This document shows, piece after piece, positions 55,268-64,000 of a DNA stretch of 64,000 nucleotides. The position numbers and the translations under genes are program-made. The notes under the pieces were generated by a model that had not been told where the DNA came from, ran no database searches, and saw only the letters and a list, made by a program, of their open reading frames with translations. Source of the stretch: Hexactinellida sp. DTS-2022. Its lineage: Eukaryota > Porifera > Hexactinellida. Every line of letters starts with the position of its first letter. Position 1 is the stretch's first letter. The stretch covers positions 1,984,001 through 2,048,000 of the forward strand of contig JAPNXP010000007.1 of the NCBI GenBank assembly GCA_028753945.1, read 5' to 3'.

Positions 55268-56499
55268 TTTCAGAGATATGACCTATTTGTTTATTGGTCG
55301 ATTGGATTTCACCTGACCTATTTGTTTATTGGTCGATTGAAATTCACCGTTTCCATCGATTGTCCGTCGTTTATTCTCAAATATTCGAAAGACTGGAGTC
55401 AACAGAACTTTTTCCATGTTTTGTCTGACAAAGATAATCAACAATTGACCAAAAAAAATAGCTATAAAGTGAAAATTTGAAACTTTATGGCCTATAATCC
55501 CATTCGAGGGTACGTTTTATTGTCCATTTTTTTCCTCGGACACCCGAGGTGATGGAATCAAAATTAACGTCTCAAAATACTCCTAATACCCGACTTCCTA
55601 TCCGTCAATAATACATTTCGTGACCCTAACACGCACCGTTTTCAAAATGATCCTTATATGGGCATGTAATGTGCCCATTTTTGATGACGCCGCAAATTTA
55701 TTCTCTCCTAAAGTATAGACCTAAAGCTTAGCTCTAACATCTAATCACATCAATATCCCATTACCAATTAATTGGAAGAACAAATGAGACCATTTTCCAA
55801 ATGACGACAATTCTATAAATTCACATGCCCATATGTGGTGGTGTCATTTCAGTGATGTGACCATAAGATTGCAATTTAAAAAGTAGCTACTAGAGCTTAT
55901 CTCTAACTTTCCATTCATATCAAAGATCCATTTTAATCAATACTTGAAAACTAATGGGTATAAAATCCCCAACGTTTCGGAAATAATAATAATAATAAAC
56001 TTTGCAAGCTTCTTTCTCAGAATATAATTGTTGACCATAGTGACGTAAGCGGGGGGAAACCGGGAGACCACAATAGAATAGTTAGAGTTCTGAAAATTGT
56101 TGCACATATTCTTATAGTGTATTTGAACCATATAGCCAAAGCGAATTTCCGATTTCAAATTTTAACCCCGGCGGTGCTTGTTTAAAGTTAGATAGGAGGA
56201 TAAATCCATGGTATTTCAGGCAAATTTGGTAAAATCAAAGAAAAAACCCAGGCAGATATCTGAATTAATTAGTGAGCTATCTAAGAAATTTCATTAGACT
56301 CTAAACTAGTTGTAATGGCATTACTGAAGTTAGTAAAATAAATTGATTATGAATGCATACTGATTGAAACTATGTTACCACCTATTAAGCTCTAAAACTT
56401 ATTTCTAAAGATATCTCAATACTTCAATTAAAACAAAGGCTTCAATCAATTACATAGTTCTATTTGCTCAATTTATACTTCCTATTTATGTGTTCAGAT
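55268..56499. repeat. Left arm of a large inverted repeat
   Basis: Reverse complement, with moderate divergence, of 62780-64000. Landmarks: CAGAGATATGACCTA (55272), TGTCTGACAAAGATAATCAAC, CCCGACTTCCTATCCGTCAATAAT and CCATGGTATTTCAGGCAAATTT. The arm resumes after the nested insertions at 62135 (AAACTTAAGCACAAGCTCTG). No coding capacity. Confidence 0.85.
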
Positions 56500-57054
56500 C
56501 ATAGACTCCTTAAGATAAGGATGGAACGTCGAGATCTCGGGGTTGTTAACTTGGGTCTGAGAGGCTCCAATTATAAAAATTGAAAAAGCATTAGGTTTCC
56601 GGTTTCCAAATGTGATTTTTGGCATGTAGGGGTAACTTTTGGCACCCGTCAACAATTTGTTGTTTTCACTCTAAATTTCATCACCACGACAAGTTATGAC
56701 GTCATTGTCACATTTCGAGAACCCTGAAAAGTCACTTAATCGCACATAATTCTCGCACTCTAAGATATAAAAATCTAAAATTTAATAGAACATGCACATT
56801 AATGATGCGGACACTTTGGTCACACCAGATTGCCAATATGCTTACACATTATCACATGATGACGTAGTCACTAAAATTTCACATTTTTAAATTTGACTAT
56901 TTAGGCCTATTTACGCTTTATAATCAATGTTAGAAGTGTATAAACCATATACCAACCGCGAAGCGTTTGGTGTGTGGTTGGATACTGCCGCAAAGCGACC
57001 TAGCAAGCGAGGCACCCTAGTCTATATAGATATAATGTAGCATCAATCTATATA

Positions 57055-57597
57055 CAGTGTACTCCGCTTAATTGGGACACCGGTTAATCGGGACAGCCGC
57101 TTAATTGGGACAACGCCACCAGAACAGAATCCTTTCACTAGAAGCCATTACAAAATTTTCGGTTAATCGGGACAAACTCCGCTTAATCGGGACAAACTAA
57201 ACAATTTTGGTTCAAAATTCGTGTCGCTCAATAGAAAATTCCTTTGATCAGAACAAATTCTAATAAACTTTGTCAATAATGATGAAGGCAATACAAAATA
57301 TCTAAATATTGTCAATTTCTTATTGATTTCAGTAATATCTAAATTGCCACAAATTATGACTTTGTATTTCAGGGATATATCAAACGATCCAAAGAATATT
57401 ACGGCTCATTCTATGGGTTTTTGAGAAGAATTAAGGGTCCGCAGGCATTGAGGAATTGTTGTAACAGGTTTAAAACCAAAATTTGTGTAAATCGCAGGTA
57501 AATCACTACTTTACCAAATTTTCGGTTAATTGGGATCTCCGCTTAATTGGGACAAGAGGCCTGGAACAAAGGTGTCCCGATTAAGCGGAGTAGACTG
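57055..57597. mobile_element. Tigger/pogo-like MITE
   Basis: 543 bp with ends CAGTGTACTCCGCTTAATTG / (reverse complement) CAGTCTACTCCGCTTAATCG, and TA on both sides. Repeated TTAATCGGGACA words at both ends. Confidence 0.9.
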
Positions 57598-59174
57598 TAG
57601 ATACTATCGTGCTTCGCGGCAGAACCCAACCACATACCAACCGCTTTGCGGTTGGTGTATGGTTTATACAATTCTAACATTGATTATAAAGCGTAAATAG
57701 GCCTAAATAGACAAATTTAAAAATGTGAAATTTTAGTGACTACGTCATCATGTGATAATGTGTAAGCATATTGGCAATCTGGTGTGACCAAAGTGTCCGC
57801 ATCATTAATGTGCATGTTCTATTAAATTTTAGATTATTATCTCTTGGAGTGCGAGAATTATGTGCAATTAAGTGACTTTTCAGGATTCTCGAAATGTGAC
57901 AATGACGTCATAACTTGTCGAGGTGCGAAAATTTTTGAGTGAAAACCTCAAATTGTTGACGGGTGCCAAAAGTTACCCCTACATGCCAAAAATCACATTT
58001 GGAAACCGGAAACCTAATGCTTTTTTAATTTGTATAATTGGAGCCTCTCAGACTAAAGTTAAAAATCCCGAGATCGCGACGTCCCAGTCCTTATTTTAAG
58101 GAGTCTATCATGCAGGGGCGGATTAACGGACGGGCCTATTGGGCCTGTGCCCAGGGGCCTCTGACCACAGGGGCCTCGTGGGCCTTTGGTTCCCTTAGCA
58201 ATCCTATTGCGCATGCATTATCACATCTCAAAAATGTGACTAGATAGTGTCCCTCATTGCGATTATTTATTTCAAAATTATCTAATTGTATCCTAATTAT
58301 ACTATCTTTTTAAATATTTTGAATTTGAACTTTGTATAGACCACAGTTGGACACTTTGATCCTTTAGTAAATACATGCTATGCTTAAGTTAATAGTTATA
58401 TCAGGTTCTTCTGGTTACTAATTTGTGGTTGGAATTTGAATGATATATGACCCACGACCGTTCTTGGAGTTCACAAAAATATTCGCCTGTGATTCGAGGC
58501 GTTCTCGAACACCATTTGCAAGATGCTATGATTTTTATGCCGTAATTCCTATATGACATGCTATCAGGGATGCCAACCTCTATAAACCAAAAAGCGGGAG
58601 GTTTTGCCATTTTGTCAGGAGTTTTACTAAAATAGCGGGAGGTAGAAGATGGAATAGCGGGAGAAAAGCGGGAGCTTCAAAATATATGCTATTTCTTTGA
58701 ATCTATCATGATTGGAACGTTACAATATCAGTATTTAGTATGTTTGAATATCTACAATTAGGAAACGCATATTTTTCTAGTTATTTCAATCAAATTTATT
58801 CCTGCGTATCTCGTATTGACCCAATGTATGCATTAATACAAGTTGTACAACAAAAACGAAATAGATAGATTCATGAATTTTTAATTTCTACAAAGTATGT
58901 AATTTTAATAGATATACGTCGATGTAGCAGACAGAAATATCTTCAAACGTTCTCGTAATTTACGGACATTTTTCTTGAGATTTCAAGGATTTTCATGACG
59001 ATTTAACTTTCGTTGCCATGGGGTAAAAGGTATAAATAGAAAAATCCCATTTTCACTTTCAATTGAAGTTGAAATAACTTTCAGTTTGACTTTGACATTC
59101 CGGAGCAACGAAGTACTATTATACAATAAAATTTGTAAAACGTGTGAAAAGCTCATTCCACCCGTGGTTCCATA

Positions 59175-61599
59175 CAGAGTATTTCTTAAGGAACAAAAAA
59201 AGTTTTTTTCTTATTTTGGCGGAATAAAAAAAATTATTTCCGGAGAATGATTATCCAGATACAGTATATCACTCATTAAATATGATAATCAGCATCACAA
59301 GCCTAGTGCATGTAGAATCCAACAACTTAAAACTATAAATCCTAATAGAGAGCATCATAGTATAAGGCTTGTCTAACTCTTGATTTGAGTCCTAGAAGTC
59401 TGAGTCAGACTCCTCCTCAGCCTCGAACCCGAAATAGACTGCCATCCTTGCAGCCGCCTCTAACCTTGCCCTGCGCACTGGCATCACCGGTTCTGGACCC
59501 ACTTCATCATCAGACGTGGTGTCATCGTATTGCTCATCCTCCCCTTGGAGAGCAGCCGGACCCAGCAGTCTGGCCTTCTTGGCGTGGGGCCCAGTGGCAA
59601 GACCCATAGGCCTGTTCCTTCTTGGCTTGGCCCTGTCCCACGAAACCACCACCTCGTCAATGAATGCATCTCCTTCGATACCGGCCCCCAAAGTCTTCGC
59701 CTGGGAGACGCGAACACACGCGAACATGGAGGTTTCGGCGGAACTTGGAGCGGAGCCTGGAGAGGCAGGAGAAGGTGCGCTCAGCTTCAGCGGAAGTGGG
59801 AGAGATGCACCTAGTTACGGCGCGATACATGTCCTAGGCCCTTCCCATGTCTAGCAGGTCCCTGGCGTTAGCGCCATTCTCTATCAGCTCTCGCACGGTT
59901 CGACGGGCCTTCTTGTAGTCCTCCAGGAATTATTGGGGTGTGCATTGCCAGTCGAGGTGGGCCAGCCGAGCTTGCAGCAGACCGAATTTGAAGATCATCA
60001 CATCGTCAGGGTAGGCTGCTCCCAACTTCAGGAATCCTAGCCACGAAGTCTCCTCCACGGGAATCCTCTTGCTCAGGTAGTAGATGAGATCGTCTCTCAG
60101 GCCGGCAACTTCCTTTGTTAGACCACCAATGGCTGTCAGTTCCTCTTTGCTTTGATTGGGAAGGGATAGCGCCCCAGGGAGGTCGAGAGTCCACCTCTGC
60201 AGACTTCCTGTCAATGCACCCACAGGGCGCAGGATCTTCAGCAGGTCTGTCAGCTCTTCCATCCTGCCATCCAGAATTGAAATCACTGCTTGCTCGCCTG
60301 CAGACAGGTGATCGGGAGGCTTGGCATTGATGTACTCTCTCAGTGCCGCTGCAGTGGCTTCCGATGCGAACACCTCTAAACACTGGAGCTTGGACAACCA
60401 CCGGATGTCAATGAGTGCAGCAGGGACTTTCACCTTGCCAAACTCTCTCACCAAAGTCTGTAGTTCCTTCCGCCTTTGGGTACTGCGATTGAACATGGTA
60501 TATGCCGCCCTGAGGGCCTCTTCCACATCTTTGCAGTGGTCCGAAGACTTCCACATATCGGCAGAAAGGCTGAGGTCGATACGGAGGGCCAGGCAGTGGC
60601 AGAAGATGAAGTTCACGTTCGCCTGTGCCTGGAACTTCTTGGCAGCCTTCTTCATAGTGGCGCAGCCATCAGAAGCCCAGCCGACGACCTTCCGCAAGTC
60701 CACTTCAAAGCGCTGATAGAGGCCAAGTAGTGTGTTAACGAACGAGTCTTGCTTGGCGTTGGCCATGCAGACAAGGTCCCACAGCACAATCTGCACATTT
60801 CCCTTGATGTCCACGCACCTCGCGAGTACAGCTACCCAGTCGTCCCCATCGTTTGTGGAGTCGAGGATAATGCTGTGCATGTCAGCGTCCCTAACTATCT
60901 TGCTGTCCCTCTTGAGAATCACTTCGCTCACAGAGTCTAGGAAAGACCATCCGGCCTTAGTGGAAGAATGGTAGCTCACCTCCACGGAGCTACCATCAAT
61001 CTCCGAAGCGTACTTGAGGAGGGAACGGTACTTTCCGATCGAGATCTCTTCCTTAGCCAGGAACAGGACTGACCGCACCTGATCACTCTTATTCTGCAGG
61101 AACTTAGACTTCCTGGCGGTTTCTTTCGCCTTTGCCTCCTCAGCCTGTTTTCTCCAGAACGTGTCGTTATTGTCGCGTGTAGCGATGAGCTGTATACCGC
61201 GACATGCTTGGTCTCGGAGTCATGGGTCTTGAACTGGGACTTCTGCGTCTTATCGGTGTCGAAGTTGCGGAAGGAAACCCAAACCCCCTTTCCGGCTTTC
61301 GAGGAAGCAGAGCAGCGATACATCTGATATCCTGCAGACGCCGATGTCTCAATACAAGGAAAATCCTTCTTCCATGCCATCAGCTTCTCGAGGACCGACA
61401 GGCTTGGTTTCTTGGACATGACGCTAATGGGGAATGGATTAGGATTCAGGAAGGATTTCGGAAAGTGATAGATAGTCACTAGTCAGCTGTGGTAAGAGAA
61501 TTAATAAAATTCATTCTCGAAATGTTTATGCCAGAAAAACATTTTTATGGAAAAAAAATTTGTATCTGGAATAAAAAACAGTGCTTAAGAAATACCCTG
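59175..61599 (-). mobile_element. GC-rich hAT element, innermost of the nest
   Basis: 2425 bp with TIRs CAGAGTATTTCTTAAG / CTTAAGAAATACCCTG and an exact 8-bp TSD GTTCCATA (59167-59174, 61600-61607). Its coding part is visibly richer in G+C (about half) than the AT-rich host DNA. Confidence 0.95.
59392..61419 (-). pseudogene. hAT transposase, GC-rich (C17orf113/ZNF862-like)
   Basis: ATG at 61419 starts MSKKPSLSVLEKL. An N-terminal finger-like segment follows (QMYRCSAS, TKHVAVYSSS). After a shift near 61080 comes the long frame 61078-59930: AGWSFLDSV, SIILDSTNDGDDW (first catalytic Asp), VVGWASDGCATMKKAA (second Asp), FIFCHCLALRIDLSL, DIRWLSKLQCLEVF. After a stop, TSAEAERTFSCLSRLRS (dimerisation region with catalytic Glu, about 59780) and WDRAKPRRNRP lead to an acidic end EEESDSDF at 59392. 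At least three frameshifts or stops, otherwise full length. Codon use is GC-rich, unlike its neighbours; the plus-strand ORFs here are antisense shadows. Confidence 0.88.
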
Positions 61600-62134
61600 G
61601 TTCCATAGATCGACATAAACTAAACGAGAAAGAAATTCACCATCGTATCTAGTATAACAACTTTCTGCAGGATGCAGGTACAAGGCCATCTGGATATTCT
61701 TAAGATTCCTTAGCCCACCTATTAATACACTACAATTATATTTAATTAGAATTTCGAAGGAATTGTTAATTAGCTAACTTACAAGAAATACGAGTAGAAC
61801 AAAACTGGTACTCGTATCTTGACTAATTTTAGCAAAGAATTCCGTTATTTACTTGTATATCATAAAATCTAAATATATAAACAATTTCCAAAAAAGCGGG
61901 ACTTTGAAAAGTTTGGCGGGAGGTCGGGAAGATGGGAGAAAAAAGGCAAAAAAGCTGGAGGGTTGGCAACACTGATGCTATATCTACAGGAATTTCTATT
62001 GCAACGATTGTGCTCTTACAACACGGAGAACGAGGTGTGCTTGTGTCCGTCCAACAGTGGGAGGGGCCTCTAAGGACGCTGGTGCCCAGGGGCCTCCATA
62101 CCCCATAATCCGTCCCTGAGTCTATGGTTCAGAT

Positions 62135-62779
62135 AAACTTAAGCACAAGCTCTGACTATTAGCCATATAAATGTTAAGTTTCATGTGAGCGATACCGTTA
62201 AGATATTCACGCATTGCAGTAGAGGCTTAACTATGAAAAATAGCCAGTGGCAGATCCAGATATTTCTGGTAGAGGGGGATCTTAAGCGAGCGTAGCGAGC
62301 GTCACTAAGGGGGTTACGAGTCTATTCCCCTGTATTTTTTACGCAGATATGCTCAAATATCTATATCTAGGGTTCGATGTACACTTTAAAAAGGGTCTAT
62401 GTCCGACCATATTTTTGCAGGATGAGGAGATATATATGATGTATACTGTTAATGGTATATAACAAAATGTAAGGTATCAAAACTAAGAAAAACACCTTGA
62501 ATCCTTAGATATTAAAATCTAATGTAACAAAACTAAGCGTATTCTGTAAATAGCATCTGCTCTGTATTGAGTTTAATAGTTTATTGATCAGTTAACCTAA
62601 AATATTTATCTGAAAATCTGGTCACAGTGGCAAGTTACGGGAATTAGAGTCAATATTTAAGTAGCTTGAATCCAATGAAAAATAAGATAATCGTAACAAG
62701 CATATTCTAGAACTTATAAAACTGAGCGATTGAAGCTAAGGGTATTCCCCGGACGATTTATGCCTTTTATATGGGTAGA
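62135..62779. other. Loop region of the large inverted repeat
   Basis: Continuation of the left arm (62135-62170) and a unique loop. Includes AGCGAGCGTAGCGAGCG at 62286-62302 and no gene. Confidence 0.55.
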
Positions 62780-64000
62780 ATCCAGAGCTTATGCTTAAGT
62801 TTATCTAAACCCCAAAATAGGAAGAATAAATTGAGCAAATAGAACTATGAAATTGATTGAAGCCTTTGTTTTCATTGAAGTATTGAGATATTTTTAGAAT
62901 CGCGTTTTTGAGCTTCATAGGGGGTAACATAGTTTCAATCAGTATGGATTCATAATCAATTTATCTTACTAACATCAGTAAAGCCTATACAACTAGTTTA
63001 GAGTCTAATGAAATTACTTAGATAGATCACTAATTAATTCAGATAACTGGCTAGGGTTTTTTCATTGATTTTACCAAATTTGCCAGAAATACCATGGATT
63101 TATCCTCTAATCCAACTTTAAACAAGCACAGCCGGGTGTAAAATTTGAAATTTGGATTCGTAGTGGCCGATCACTTCAAAAACACTATAATAATATGTGC
63201 GAAATTTTTCAGAACTCTAAGTACACTTTTCTGGTCCCAGTGATGTCCCCCGTCTACGTCACTATGGTCAACAATAATATTCTGAGAAAGAAGCTTACAA
63301 AGTTTATTATTGTTATTATTTCCGAAACTTTGGGGAATATATCCCTAATAGTTTTCGGGTATTGGTTAAAATGGATCATTAATATGACTGGAAAGTTAGA
63401 GCTAAGCTCTAGCTACTTTTTTTATTTCAATCTTATGGTCACATCTCAGAAATGACACCACCATATATGGGCATGGGAATTTATAGAATTGTAGCCTTTT
63501 GGATAATGGTCTGATTTGTTCTTCCAATGAGTTTGAAATGGGATATTGATGTGATTAGATATTTAGACCTAAGCTCTAGCGTCTACACTTTAGCAGAGAG
63601 GAAATTTGCTGCGTCATCAAAAATGGGCACATTAGATGCCCATATATGGATCATTTTGAAAACGATGCGTGTTAGGGTCACGAAAAGTATTATTGACGGA
63701 TAGGAAGTCGCGTATTGCGAGCATTTTGAGACGTATATGTTGATTCTAGCTGCTCGGGTGTCTGAGAAAAAAAATGGACAATAAAACATTCCCTCGAATG
63801 AGATTATAGACCATAAATGTTTAGATTTTCACTTTTTTCGATTTTTTTTCATCAATTGTTGATTATTTTTGTCTGACAAACCATGGAAAAAGTTATGTTG
63901 ACTCCAGTCTTTCCAATATTGGATAATGAACCACGGACAATCGATAGAAAGGGTGAAATCCTATCGACTGATTGACCAATAGGTCATATCTCTGAAAATA
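62780..64000. repeat. Right arm of the large inverted repeat
   Basis: Partner of 55268-56499, still matching at the window edge (AGGTCATATCTCTGAAAATA). The repeat may continue beyond it. Non-coding. Confidence 0.85.

Larger units (their letters stand above)
58565..61974. mobile_element. hAT-type MITE of the GCGGGAG family, copy 3
   Basis: Starts CAGGGATGCCAACC, ends GGTTGGCAACACTG, with ATGCTAT on both sides (58558-58564, 61975-61981). Collinear with 27302-28176 but split at GTTCCATA by the autonomous-type hAT at 59175-61599. Confidence 0.9.
58109..62117. mobile_element. hAT-type element (CAGGGGCGGATTA), mostly insertions
   Basis: Ends CAGGGGCGGATTAACGG (58113) / (reverse complement) CAGGGACGGATTATGGG, with GAGTCTAT on both sides (58101-58108, 62118-62125). 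The left end has four extra bases (CATG). GGGGCCTC words at both ends. Own DNA is about 600 bp; the rest is the GCGGGAG element. Confidence 0.8.
56500..62126. mobile_element. Palindromic CATAG MITE, copy 3 (complete, with nested insertions)
   Basis: Starts CATAGACTCCTTA, ends GGAGTCTATG, with an exact 8-bp TSD GTTCAGAT (56492-56499, 62127-62134). Arms 56500-57054 and 57600-58108 are self-complementary and match 1422-2199. Insertions: Tigger-like MITE 57055-57597 in the centre, and the hAT nest 58109-62117 eight to nine bases from the right end. Confidence 0.92.

Noticed and set aside
59385-60974. Several plus-strand ORFs of 60-130 codons
   Set aside because: Antisense shadows of the GC-rich hAT transposase; they have no domain.

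Overview
This is eukaryotic, almost certainly invertebrate-animal DNA. It is AT-rich, has short GT-AG introns (54-71 nt where they can be read), no bacterial gene packing, and is almost entirely transposable elements (TEs) and their relics. The TE mix (THAP-type P elements, FLYWCH-type MULEs, hAT, Tc1/mariner/Tigger MITEs, a TTAA element, a CR1/jockey-like non-LTR element and a Ty3/gypsy element) fits an invertebrate; I cannot name the species. Only one long intact ORF (21393-23099, coiled-coil protein) is a plausible host gene. Element borders were read by eye from terminal inverted repeats (TIRs) and target-site duplications (TSDs), and many are exact.

Layout. 1-5.2 kb: a palindromic MITE with CATAG ends, a GATA microsatellite, a P-type transposase fragment cut by a second MITE copy, and a tRNA-like relic. 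5.2-11.8 kb: a MULE (MULE3) split by P element A, which carries further insertions. 12.0-19.6 kb: a 7.6-kb DNA transposon with ~0.78-kb TIRs and a seven-exon DDE-like gene. A MULE with a C-terminal RING finger (MULE1) sits inside its exon 4 with a 9-bp TSD. 19.6-25 kb: hAT MITEs and the coiled-coil ORF. 25-34.4 kb: hAT fragment, non-LTR pieces (one with a 5' inversion) and inverted-repeat composites. 35-39.7 kb: a second RING-MULE (MULE2) inside another element with a 9-bp TSD. 39.8-44.9 kb: gypsy pol/gag interrupted by a TTF/ZMYM-type hAT. 45-54 kb: P element C interrupted by P element B, itself interrupted by a BED-finger hAT. 55.3-64 kb: a large inverted repeat enclosing a nest of four further DNA elements; the innermost is a GC-rich hAT.

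The most unusual system is the pair of diverged MULEs encoding FLYWCH finger + MULE transposase + RING finger. Their ends are arrays of 17-bp dyad-symmetric units that are unrelated in sequence between the two elements but alike in architecture. Most transposase genes here carry frameshifts or stops; MULE1 is closest to intact.
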